64,000 nucleotides of DNA from an uncultured Pseudomonadota bacterium (GTDB lineage: Bacteria; Myxococcota_A; UBA796; SXON01), in NCBI GenBank assembly GCA_903875225.1, contig CAIQVJ010000085.1:1-64000 (forward strand), in the 5' to 3' direction. Below are positions 54,973 to 63,348 of the stretch, in pieces; position 1 is the stretch's first letter, and every line of letters starts with the position of its first letter. The notes under the pieces are model-generated. The model was not told the DNA's origin, made no database searches, and saw only the letters and a list, made by a program, of their open reading frames with translations. Both the position numbers and the translations under genes were made by a program.

Positions 54973-55413
54973 ATGCCCCCCTCCTCCGACACCACCGCCG
55001 ATGCCGGCTGGGCTCTCACGTTCGGGGCCTTCCTCCTCGCCACCGTCGCGACGTTCGGGAGCCTCTTCTTCAGCGAGATCATGAAGCTCCCGCCCTGCTC
55101 GTTGTGCTGGTACCAGCGGATCTTCATGTTCTCGCTCCCCGTGGTGCTCCTCCGGGGCCTGCTCCCCTACGATGCCGCAGTGGCCCGCTACGCCCTACCG
55201 CTCGCCTTCGGCGGGCTCGGCATCGCGGTCTGGCACACGCTGCTCTACATCGGGATCCTGCCCGAAGAGGCCGCCCCCTGCACCGTCGGCGTGCCATGCA
55301 CCCAGCCCACCTTCACCATCCTGGGCGTGCTCTCCATTCCCGTGCTCTCCCTCCTCGCCTTCGCGGGGATCACGGGGCTGCTCTTCATTCAACGCAGGAG
55401 GATCTCTCCATGA
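54973..55413 (+). CDS. DsbB-like disulfide oxidoreductase
   Basis: A 146-aa protein with four TM helices. PPCSLCWYQRIFMF carries the CxxC that exchanges with quinone, and a second Cys pair lies in APCTVGVPC. It reoxidises a DsbA partner, here probably the following gene, whose ATG overlaps the stop. The start at 54973 removes a non-conserved Arg-rich stretch from 54916. Confidence 0.92.
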   Translation: MPPSSDTTADAGWALTFGAFLLATVATFGSLFFSEIMKLPPCSLCWYQRIFMFSLPVVLLRGLLPYDAAVARYALPLAFGGLGIAVWHTLLYIGILPEEAAPCTVGVPCTQPTFTILGVLSIPVLSLLAFAGITGLLFIQRRRISP

Positions 55414-56060
55414 ACCGCAATGTCCTCGTCATGGGTGCCACAGCACTGCTGGTCGGCGCCTTCGTGGTGGGCGCGACCATGTACCGCCAGAAGCAGGCCG
55501 AGACCGTCGCTGCCGTGGTCCACAAGGAGTCGGCCGCCCTCGAGCGCGAGGGTGCCCAGCGACTCGGATCTCCCGATGCACGCGTCACCATCGTCGAGTT
55601 CTTCGACCCGGCGTGCGACACCTGCGCGGAATTCGCGCCGCACATGAGGGCGTTCGTGGACGACAACCCGGGCCGCGTCCAGGTCGTGGAGCGCTACGCG
55701 CCGTTCCACCCCGGCTCGGACAAGATGGTCGCCATCCTCGAGGCCGCTCGCCGCCAGGACAAGTACTGGGAGACGCTGGACATCATGTTCGCGAACCAGC
55801 CCGCCTGGGCCGACCACCAGGATCCCCACCCCGAGCTGATCTGGGGTTTCCTGGAGAAGGGGGGCCTCGACGTGGCCCGCCTGCGCGTGGACATGAACGA
55901 CCCCGTCTACGCAGCCCTCGTGGCGAAAGATCTCAAGGATGCGAAATCCCTGGGCATCACACAGACCCCCGAGTTCTTCGTGAACGGAAAGCCCCTACCC
56001 ACCTGGGGCTACCGCCAGCTCCAGGACCTTGTCGCCTCGGAGCTGGCCGCCAACTACTGA
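55410..56060 (+). CDS. DsbA-like thioredoxin-fold protein
   Basis: 216 aa. N-terminal hydrophobic anchor or signal (~4-24), then VTIVEFFDPACDTCAEF with active-site CDTC (~70-73) and the cis-Pro in GITQTPEFFVNG. It belongs to the DsbA_4/thioredoxin_4 type and likely oxidises thiols in the periplasm. A strong AGGAGGAT ribosome site sits upstream. It is coupled to the DsbB-like gene (ATG shares bases with the TGA stop). Confidence 0.92.
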   Translation: MNRNVLVMGATALLVGAFVVGATMYRQKQAETVAAVVHKESAALEREGAQRLGSPDARVTIVEFFDPACDTCAEFAPHMRAFVDDNPGRVQVVERYAPFHPGSDKMVAILEAARRQDKYWETLDIMFANQPAWADHQDPHPELIWGFLEKGGLDVARLRVDMNDPVYAALVAKDLKDAKSLGITQTPEFFVNGKPLPTWGYRQLQDLVASELAANY

Positions 56061-56088
56061 TTCCGCCGGGACCGAGGTCCGGCCAGGG

Positions 56089-56484
56089 TCAGTGGCAGCC
56101 GCAGTTTCCGCACTTCGCGGCCACGCACGGGTCGTGGAACTCGGCGAGGAACCGCTCGTCGAGGTGCTCGTGCGCGATCTTCGGCTCCTTCTCGAGGAAC
56201 TGACGGAGCCAGTACTGGGCGACAGGCGCCTCCCGGTGGTGCCGGGCGAACTCCTTGGCCACCCGCACGGCCTCCTCCCGGTGGTAGCCGTACCACATGT
56301 TGCGGATCACGCGGTGGTACTCGGTCGGCTGCGCCGCCGGCCGGATACGATCGAGGGCAGTGAGCAAGGGCCCGAATTCCCCGGTCTTGACTGCGCGGCG
56401 GGAGAGCACCACAGGGTCAGGATGCAGTCGGAACCAGGTCCAGAGCGCCACCAGCAGCGCTGCGACGGGGAGCCAGATGTTCAT
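56089..56484 (-). CDS. small protein with TM helix and Cys tail
   Basis: 131 aa. One hydrophobic helix near residues 3-17, then a helical region, ending in DPCVAAKCGNCGCH. The five-residue Cys/His cluster could bind a metal. ATG 56484 has GAGG five bases upstream; the ATG at 56541 has no support. It converges on the DsbA gene across 28 bp. Family not recognised. Confidence 0.78.
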   Translation of the reverse strand: MNIWLPVAALLVALWTWFRLHPDPVVLSRRAVKTGEFGPLLTALDRIRPAAQPTEYHRVIRNMWYGYHREEAVRVAKEFARHHREAPVAQYWLRQFLEKEPKIAHEHLDERFLAEFHDPCVAAKCGNCGCH

Positions 56485-56565
56485 GAGACCTCGCTCGATA
56501 CGAGCCTCTAACGCATCGGACAGGCCGCCGATCGGCCGCACTCCGCCCGACGACGGACCCCGAGC

Positions 56566-59500
56566 TCAGTGCGCTTCGGAGTTGTCGAACCCGTCGGTGC
56601 ACTGCGGATCCTGCCAGTCGTGGCCGCCCGTGCCGTCGTTGTCGATGCCGTCGTTGCACTGGTAGGTGCTGAGGCCGCCGAGCGAGTTGCCCTCGACCGC
56701 CGTGAGCGGGGAGCGGGCGCAGTCGGGATCGTCGAGGTCGGTCCAGCCGTCGCCATCGTTGTCCCTGCCATCCCCACACTCGGTCACGGCCTCGACCTCG
56801 TCGTTGTCCGCAGCGTTGTCGCAGCCGGAGTCCAGGGCGTCCACAAGACCGTCCCCGTCGTTGTCGACGCCGTCGTTGCACGCCGCGGTGCCGGTGAACC
56901 CTCCGACCTCCAGGTTGTCCGCGGCGTCCACACAGTCGGGGTCGCCGAGGTCGCTCCAGCCATCGCCGTCATTGTCGAGCCCGTCCGCACATTCGGGGGT
57001 GTGCGTCTCGTCGTCGTCGGTCCCGCCCAGGCATCCGGGGTCGACCGAGTCGGTCCAGCCGTCTCCGTCGTTGTCGACGCCGTCGTTGCAGGCGAACAGG
57101 TCGAGGCCCGCCTCCACGCCGAGCCATGCACAATCGGGGTCCGAAGCGTCGGTCCAGCCGTCTCCGTCGTTGTCGAGGCCGTCCGAACACACCGGCGAAC
57201 CGGCGCTCATGGCGCCCTCGACGTTGTCGGATGCGCTCAGGCAGTCCGCGTCGGCGGAGTCGACGACGCCATCGCCGTCGTCGTCCCGCTCGTTGTTGCA
57301 CTCGGAGACCCCGGCGCCTGCCTCGGAGGTACCGCGCTGGCAGTCGGGATCCGCGTCGTCCACCCACCCGTCGCCGTCGGAGTCCACGCCGTCGGTACAG
57401 GTCGCGGCCATGTCGGTCTCGACGTCGTCCAGCGCCTCGTAGCAGCCCGGATCCTCGGCGTCGGTGAACGCGTCGCCGTCATTGTCTGCGCCGTCGTTGC
57501 ACGCGGAGGACGAGAACCCCGTCTCCGAGGCCCCGCCGAGCAGGCAGTCCGGGTCTTCGGAGTCCACCCAGCCATCGCCGTCCTCGTCGAGGCCATCCCC
57601 GCAGTCGCCTGCAGGCGCAGCCTCGGAATTGCCGAATCCATCCGCGCAATCGCCGTCCGCGCTGTCGATCGACCCATCGCCGTCGTTGTCCACGCCGTCG
57701 TTGCACTCGGAGTCGACGAACCCGCCGTCCTCCCCGCCCGTGGCGCAGTCGGGATCGTCGATGTCGGCCCAGCCGTCGCCATCGTCGTCGAGTCCGTTCG
57801 CGCACGTGGTGTTTCGGCTCTCCCAGCCCCAGGTCGCGTACGGGCAGTCCGGATCATCGGAATCCGTGTAGCCGTCGTGGTCGTTGTCCCGGCCGTCGTT
57901 GCACGGCGTGGTCAGGAACCCGACCTCGCTGGTGCCGGTCCCGCAGTCGGGGTCCGCAGCGTCGGCATAGCCGTCGCCATCGTCGTCGAATCCGTTGGCA
58001 CAGCCGTTCAGACCTGTGGACTCGTCGTCGTCCCAGCCTACGGTGCAGTCGGGGTCGAGGGCGTCCGCGAGGCCGTCATGGTCGTCGTCGAGCCCGTTGT
58101 CACACTGGCGCGTGCCCGTGCCTGTCTCGTCGCCGCCCCCGCAGTCGGCATCCATGGCATCCACCCAGCCATCACCGTCGTCGTCGGACCCGTTCTCGCA
58201 GTCGTCCGCCGCGTCGTCCTCGTTCGTGTCGCCCGCGGAGAGGCAGCCCGGGTCTCCAAAGTCGACCCGGAAGTCGCCATCGTTGTCGAGGCCGTCGTTG
58301 CACGGGCTCGTACCGAACCCAAGCTCGTCGATGCCTTCGGCGCAGTCGGGGTCGTCCCCGTCCACCCAGCCGTCCCCGTCGGAGTCGACTCCGTCGATGC
58401 ACGAACCGCTCGGCGCCGTCTCGTTCTCGTCGAGCGCGCTCTCGCACCCGCCGTCCTGGCTGTCGATGTACCGGTCGAGATCGTTGTCGATGCCGTCGTT
58501 GCACTCGTTCGTGCCGTAGCCCAGCTCCTCCGTGCCGGTGGCACAGTCGGGGTCGGCGCCGTCCACCCAGCCGTCCAGGTCGTCGTCCGCGCCGTCGGAA
58601 CACCCGTTGAGGGCGGTGGCCTCGAGCAGATCGGTGGCGTCGAAGCAATCGGGGTCATCGGCGTCGATGCGCCCGTCGCCGTCGTTGTCGAACGCGTCGT
58701 TGCAGGGCGAGGAGGAGAAGGCCACCTCCACGGTCCCGCCATCCGCGCAGTCGGGGTCCTCGGCGTCGGCCCACCCGTCGCCGTCGTCATCGAGGCCATT
58801 GTTGCACTGGGTCGCAGGATCGGTCTCGTCCGTGTCGCGCCCGCTGGTGCAGCCCGGGTCCTCGGAGTCGATCAGGCCGTCGGCATCGTCGTCGGTGCCG
58901 TTGTTGCACCGGTACGCGGAGGTCGCCGGAAGCTCGCTCGTGCCCGTGGCGCTGGCGCACCCCGGATCATCCAGATCGAACCAGCCGTCGCCGTCGTCGT
59001 CGAGCCCGTTGGAGCAGGCGTAGCTGGCCTCGGTGGTGTCCGTCGCCGAGGTGCAGTCGGGGTCGTGGGCGTCCTTCAGGCCGTCGCCGTCGTCATCCAG
59101 GTTGTTGTTGCACTGGGTGCTGCCCCAGGCGCGCTCGGCCGTGCCGGTGGTGCAGTCCGGATCCTCGGCGTCGGTCCAGCCGTCCCCGTCGTTGTCCGAG
59201 TGGTCCTCACAGGAGGGCGCCTCGGCAGCGGTAGTGGCCGTGAGGCAGTCGTCGTCGCCCCCGTCGATGCCGAAATCGCTGTCGTTGTCGACGCCGTCGT
59301 TGCAGGGGAGTGTGCCGAAGCCGATCTCCGAGGCGCCCGACGTGCAATCGGGGTCCTCGGCGTCTGCCCAGCCGTCGTGATCGTTGTCGAGGCCGTCGTC
59401 GCAGAGGCTGGCCTCCAGCGCGTAGGCGTCGGTACAGTCGAGATCGAGACCGTCGGTGTGGCCATCGCCGTCGTTGTCGATGCCGTCGTTGCAGGTGAGC

Positions 59501-60843
59501 GTCGGATCGTAGCTGGACTCGATGGACCCCGACGCGCAATCGGGGTCCGCCGAGTCGACCCACAGGTCGCCATCGTTGTCGTACCCGTCGAAGCAGTCCG
59601 TGTTCTCGAAATCGTCGGAGGCGTCGCTGCACTGCGGATCGAGCCCGTCGACGAGGTGATCCCCGTCGTTGTCGAGCCCGTCGGTGCACTGGGTACGGCC
59701 GGAGAAGCCGCCCTCGTCGTCGTCCGTGGCAAACCGGCAGGACGGGTCATCCAGGTCTGCCCAGGTGTCGCCATCGTTGTCGACGCCGTCCTCGCACATG
59801 TTCAGCTCGGTGTCGTCGAGCGCACCCGAGCAGGAGGGATCGGCGTTGTCCGTGAGCCCGTCGCCATCGTCATCCCGGCCGTTGTTGCACAGGAAGTCGC
59901 TGAAGCCCGACTCCCTGTCACCCGTGGTGCAGTCCGGGTCCTCGGAGTCGATGTAGCCGTCGTGATCGTCGTCCATCCCGTCGCTGCAGCTGGGCAGGGC
60001 TTCCGAGTCGTCGAACGCGTCGGTGCAGTCCACGTCGTGACTGTCGTAGGTGCCGTCGTCGTCGTCGTCGAGACCGTTGTTGCACTCGGTCTCGCCGAAG
60101 CCCGCACCGTCGAGAGGGTCCTCGGACCCGAGGGTCGTGCAGTCCGGGTCCTCCATGTCGGTGTACCCGTCAGCGTCCTCGTCCCGGCCGTTGTTGCAGG
60201 AGCCGGCCTCGACGTCGTCGGTGGCGCGGGTGCAGTCCGGATCCGCGCTGTCCACAGCGCCGTCCCGGTCGTTGTCGTCGCCGTCGTTGCACTCGGTCGC
60301 ACCGAAGCCCAGCTCATCCGCGCCGGTCGCGCAGTCGGGGTCCTGGTCGTCGATGTAGCCGTCGGAGTCGTTGTCGAGGCCGTCCTGACAGCCGGACGGC
60401 GGGGCCGGGAGGGCCTTGCCGACGAGCGTGAACGAGGTGACCGAGTCGGTCGTGAACGAAAGCGGACCCGAAGCGTCAGACCCGACGGTCTGGACATCGC
60501 CCTCGTAGCCCAGCAACCAGAAGGTGAACGGACCCGCATTTTCCCCCGGGTGGAGCTCGGTAGATGCGAGGCCGCCGTCCAGCGGGTCGAGCTCGATCGC
60601 GTACTCGACCGCCGAGTCGCCCGCCCAGTCGGCAAACGCGCTCTCGCCGGTGTCCGCCCACGGGGTGTCCGAGCCGACGGCGAGCTTCCACTCCGACGCG
60701 AGGTCGGACGTGTCCGCCACGTCGTAGCTGATGATCATGGCGGTCTTCTTCTCGACGGGCTGGCACGCCCCGAGCAGGCCGAGGACCCCGAGCGGCAGGC
60801 AGAGGAGGCCGGTACGACGAAACATTCGGGTGAGGGAGCTCAT
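56566..60843 (-). CDS. giant lipoprotein with 38 Cys/Asp repeats
   Basis: A 1425-aa predicted lipoprotein: signal, lipobox LGAC (Cys 27), a ~120-residue N-terminal domain, then 38 tandem repeats of about 32 residues from Cys 152 to the end. Each holds two Cys and a Ca-loop-like core (DNDGDGWxDxxDPDC). Two repeat types alternate: one ends with TG...E.GFG and begins with a variable residue, the other begins CN[DN]G and has A.D..E. Such repeats likely bind many Ca ions and are disulfide-bonded to form a stiff stalk. ATG 60843 overlaps the PEGA gene stop. Exact function unknown. Confidence 0.92.
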   Translation of the reverse strand: MSSLTRMFRRTGLLCLPLGVLGLLGACQPVEKKTAMIISYDVADTSDLASEWKLAVGSDTPWADTGESAFADWAGDSAVEYAIELDPLDGGLASTELHPGENAGPFTFWLLGYEGDVQTVGSDASGPLSFTTDSVTSFTLVGKALPAPPSGCQDGLDNDSDGYIDDQDPDCATGADELGFGATECNDGDDNDRDGAVDSADPDCTRATDDVEAGSCNNGRDEDADGYTDMEDPDCTTLGSEDPLDGAGFGETECNNGLDDDDDGTYDSHDVDCTDAFDDSEALPSCSDGMDDDHDGYIDSEDPDCTTGDRESGFSDFLCNNGRDDDGDGLTDNADPSCSGALDDTELNMCEDGVDNDGDTWADLDDPSCRFATDDDEGGFSGRTQCTDGLDNDGDHLVDGLDPQCSDASDDFENTDCFDGYDNDGDLWVDSADPDCASGSIESSYDPTLTCNDGIDNDGDGHTDGLDLDCTDAYALEASLCDDGLDNDHDGWADAEDPDCTSGASEIGFGTLPCNDGVDNDSDFGIDGGDDDCLTATTAAEAPSCEDHSDNDGDGWTDAEDPDCTTGTAERAWGSTQCNNNLDDDGDGLKDAHDPDCTSATDTTEASYACSNGLDDDGDGWFDLDDPGCASATGTSELPATSAYRCNNGTDDDADGLIDSEDPGCTSGRDTDETDPATQCNNGLDDDGDGWADAEDPDCADGGTVEVAFSSSPCNDAFDNDGDGRIDADDPDCFDATDLLEATALNGCSDGADDDLDGWVDGADPDCATGTEELGYGTNECNDGIDNDLDRYIDSQDGGCESALDENETAPSGSCIDGVDSDGDGWVDGDDPDCAEGIDELGFGTSPCNDGLDNDGDFRVDFGDPGCLSAGDTNEDDAADDCENGSDDDGDGWVDAMDADCGGGDETGTGTRQCDNGLDDDHDGLADALDPDCTVGWDDDESTGLNGCANGFDDDGDGYADAADPDCGTGTSEVGFLTTPCNDGRDNDHDGYTDSDDPDCPYATWGWESRNTTCANGLDDDGDGWADIDDPDCATGGEDGGFVDSECNDGVDNDGDGSIDSADGDCADGFGNSEAAPAGDCGDGLDEDGDGWVDSEDPDCLLGGASETGFSSSACNDGADNDGDAFTDAEDPGCYEALDDVETDMAATCTDGVDSDGDGWVDDADPDCQRGTSEAGAGVSECNNERDDDGDGVVDSADADCLSASDNVEGAMSAGSPVCSDGLDNDGDGWTDASDPDCAWLGVEAGLDLFACNDGVDNDGDGWTDSVDPGCLGGTDDDETHTPECADGLDNDGDGWSDLGDPDCVDAADNLEVGGFTGTAACNDGVDNDGDGLVDALDSGCDNAADNDEVEAVTECGDGRDNDGDGWTDLDDPDCARSPLTAVEGNSLGGLSTYQCNDGIDNDGTGGHDWQDPQCTDGFDNSEAH
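56569..60390 (-). repeat. 38-copy Cys/Asp repeat block
   Basis: 38 tandem units of about 96 bp, counted by hand in translation from the first CQDG to the last CNDG. The alternation of two types means the expansion unit was probably a pair (~192 bp). It is coding and lies inside the gene at 56566-60843. Confidence 0.9.
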
Positions 60844-61943
60844 GGCAGGGTCACCACGGTGTCGCCCGAGGGCGGGGGTTCAGGTTGCACGGCCACGGCC
60901 GTGGCGATTCCGGCGCCAGTGCCGACGGCGACGCCTCCACCGATGGCCGCCCAGAACCCCCAGCGCTGTGTGAGCGGCTTCTGCTTCTCCACCGTGTCCC
61001 CCGATCGACGAAGGAGCAGCGTGCCGGACCCCGGGATGGAGAACGCCGCGCTCACCCGCTTGCCATCTGTCTCGACCGCCACCTGCATCCGGCCCTTCTC
61101 GATCGGCCCGAACCGTACGCTCGCGCCCTCGCCGATCGGCGTCCCGTCCAGGAACACCTTCGCATCTGCGCTCCCCGTCGTGATCTTGAGCATGCTCCCG
61201 CCCTTCGGCAGGGTGGCGACGACCTCTCCGCGGCTTCCGTCCGTGGTGTCCACGGTGCGGATGACCGTGGCGTGGTCGGGCGCCTGCACGATCACGCCGT
61301 GAATTCCGGGCGGCACGCCGTGGAGCCGGAGCGGGGTCTGTCCGACGCTCTTGCCGTCCAGCAGCACCTGTGCGCCCGTGGGCGTGCTGTCGACGACGAA
61401 CACGCCCTCGGATGAGGCCATGCTCACGTCGATCAGGTAGTTCTTGCCCTGCACATAGTCGAGCTTCCCCTCGGCGGGCTCGTACTTCGGGGAGGTGACC
61501 TTCCAGGTGTGCGGGCCGGGCGTGAGATCCGAGAGGCGGGTTGGCAATACACCCCGATCATGGCCGTCAATCTCCAGGCGCGCCGCGGCCGGACCCGTGA
61601 ACTCGGCGGTGCCCACGCCGTCCATCAACGCCGCGTTCACGTCTGTCGCCTTCCCGTCCAGCACCTCCACGCGGCGCACGTAGGGGTCGTAGTTGTCCGC
61701 CACGACGCGGATCGCATGGCTCCCCGGTGGCAGGAACCGGGTGATCGGCACGGTGCCGAGGCTCTGGCCGTCGACGAACACCTCGGCAGTGGCGACGTTG
61801 CTCTTGACCTTGAGGATGCCATCCGCCGCCATTGCGTCGTGGCCACCCAGGGCAAGAGCCCCGAAGGCAACCAGCAAGGCTCCGATTTGGCGAAGGGCGT
61901 CCCAACGGGCGCGAGAGGGGGAGACAGGTTTCGGTAGGGGCAT
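60840..61943 (-). CDS. PEGA-domain exported protein
   Basis: A 367-aa protein. Signal region with AMA cleavage site (~38), then several PEGA-type beta units (GTAEVFVDGQSLGTVPI-like: VFVDGQSLGTVPITRFLPPG; VLLDGKSVGQTPLRLHGVPPG; VFLDGTPIGEGASV), and a final hydrophobic segment near 335-352. PEGA domains are found in envelope proteins that bind or organise surface polymers. ATG 61943 is preferred to 61970. Its stop overlaps the repeat lipoprotein start (ATGA), so the pair is likely produced together. Confidence 0.85.
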   Translation of the reverse strand: MPLPKPVSPSRARWDALRQIGALLVAFGALALGGHDAMAADGILKVKSNVATAEVFVDGQSLGTVPITRFLPPGSHAIRVVADNYDPYVRRVEVLDGKATDVNAALMDGVGTAEFTGPAAARLEIDGHDRGVLPTRLSDLTPGPHTWKVTSPKYEPAEGKLDYVQGKNYLIDVSMASSEGVFVVDSTPTGAQVLLDGKSVGQTPLRLHGVPPGIHGVIVQAPDHATVIRTVDTTDGSRGEVVATLPKGGSMLKITTGSADAKVFLDGTPIGEGASVRFGPIEKGRMQVAVETDGKRVSAAFSIPGSGTLLLRRSGDTVEKQKPLTQRWGFWAAIGGGVAVGTGAGIATAVAVQPEPPPSGDTVVTLP

Positions 61944-62003
61944 GGCGAAGGTGTAGAAGGATACCACCATCAGACGCGAGGAGCCTCAACAGTCGTGCGG
62001 CGA

Positions 62004-62807
62004 CTAGTTCTGCACCTCCACGTTGCCGCCCTCGTCGATGTGCAGCGGCACGGGACCGAAGGGCGTGCTGACCGTGACGTCGGCATCCAGATCGACCTTC
62101 AGCTTCTCGCCGCTGGCGATCGCCGCGATCGCGTCGATGGCATCTGCATAGTCCACGGAGAAGGGCAATTCGAGCGTCTTCGTGCTCGCGCCCTCCACGT
62201 CGCCGACCTCCGCGATCGAGCCGTTGCCGACCTGCACCCCGGCAAACTTGACCTTCAAGCCCATGTCCGTGAACCCCAGCGTGGAGCCGTGGTCGTTGTC
62301 CACATCCACGTCGAGCCCGAAGTCCACGCTGGACGCACCGATCGCCCCCACCTTGAGCTTGCCCACGGTGAACTTCGGCGTGCGGAGCGCGGGGAAGTCG
62401 CCGCTCTCGTCGTAGGTGATGTCGACCGGGCCGATGTCGGTGTCGAAGCCGAAGTTGCCCGCGAGACCGAACCCCACGTCGTCCTCACCCCGGGTGGCCG
62501 TGATCGCATCGTAGATACTTGCAAAGTTGAGCGAGACAGGCAGGGCGATGTCGCTCTGGCCGTCGGCCACCAGCTCCAGCCCGTTCGGATCGTCGCCCGA
62601 GATGATCGAGACATCCATCAGCGAGAGGTCGTACTGAAAGCGGTCGAGCGGGACGCCCACCGGGTTCGGGTTGTCCACCGTGAACACGAAGTCGGTGTCG
62701 ATGTGCTCGAAGTCGAGGTCGTTGACGTTGAAGTGGCTGAACTTCACCGTGGGGAGGAACCCGGAGAGGTCGCCGCCACAGCCGGTGAGCAGGAGGAATG
62801 TGAACAT
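62004..62807 (-). CDS. LEA2/WHy-type lipoprotein
   Basis: A 267-aa protein. A short signal with LLTGC at residue 10, then a beta-rich region with DTDFVFTVDNPNPVGVPLDR (~38), the signature of LEA type 2/WHy domains, repeated in a second half (SVDFGLDVDVDNDHG). LEA2 proteins are linked to stress tolerance or lipid binding. GGGAG precedes the ATG at 62807; ATG 62825 and 62855 are possible. It has 60 bp to the PEGA gene. Confidence 0.82.
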   Translation of the reverse strand: MFTFLLLTGCGGDLSGFLPTVKFSHFNVNDLDFEHIDTDFVFTVDNPNPVGVPLDRFQYDLSLMDVSIISGDDPNGLELVADGQSDIALPVSLNFASIYDAITATRGEDDVGFGLAGNFGFDTDIGPVDITYDESGDFPALRTPKFTVGKLKVGAIGASSVDFGLDVDVDNDHGSTLGFTDMGLKVKFAGVQVGNGSIAEVGDVEGASTKTLELPFSVDYADAIDAIAAIASGEKLKVDLDADVTVSTPFGPVPLHIDEGGNVEVQN

Positions 62808-62895
62808 CGGGCTCCCTGATGACATAGGATCTGAGAACAGTAGACACAAAGGCATACGCGTGGGGCGGATCTCTCATTCAATTTGCAGGATGTGC

Positions 62896-62901
62896 TACAA
62901 T
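62896..62901 (+). promoter_or_regulatory. TACAAT -10-like box
   Basis: TACAAT matches the -10 consensus at 5 of 6 positions and ends 24 nt before the ATG at 62926. No strong -35 is visible. It is the best -10 in the divergent region 62808-62925. Confidence 0.5.
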
Positions 62902-62925
62902 TTCGCGTCGCCCGAGCTGCCACCG

Positions 62926-63312
62926 ATGACCGCATCCACTCCGCACGCAGAAACTGGAAGCACGCATCACGAGAACCTCGCAACCCGGGAGCTGGTCCGG
63001 ATGTTGAGAGTGCCGCGCACGGAGGGCGACATGCTGCCCGAGAGCACGCTCTGGCGGGCCTACGTGGAGCTGCACCGCCGCGGCGAGGCCGGCGCCGGGC
63101 CGACCTTCGTGAGCGCGCTCCGCACCCTCCACCGCCAGCGCTCGTTCGCCCGCTCCGAGATCGCGGCGGTCGACCCGTTCCCCGAGGAGCACCGGCTCGC
63201 CGCCGACCCCTACCTGGGGGAGCTCTGGAAGTCCTACAAGCGCTGCATCTGCGCGAATCGCAACGGGCCCGCCGGTCAGCTGCTGCGTGAGCTCGAGAAG
63301 CAGGTGCGCTGA
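62926..63312 (+). CDS. hypothetical small protein
   Basis: 128 aa, charged and mainly helical, without a signal peptide. Contains RELVRMLRVPRTEGDM and WKSYKRCICANRNG. An upstream ATG at 62890 overlaps the -10 box, so 62926 is preferred. No family recognised. Confidence 0.65.
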   Translation: MTASTPHAETGSTHHENLATRELVRMLRVPRTEGDMLPESTLWRAYVELHRRGEAGAGPTFVSALRTLHRQRSFARSEIAAVDPFPEEHRLAADPYLGELWKSYKRCICANRNGPAGQLLRELEKQVR

Positions 63313-63348
63313 GCCGCGCGCACTGCACTTCCCAGTTAGGGCACTGGC

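Noticed and set aside
56569..61302. Long plus-strand open frame of about 1500 codons
   Set aside because: It is the antisense of the 38-repeat lipoprotein and PEGA genes. The Val/Gly/Ala repeats come from the coding repeats on the other strand.
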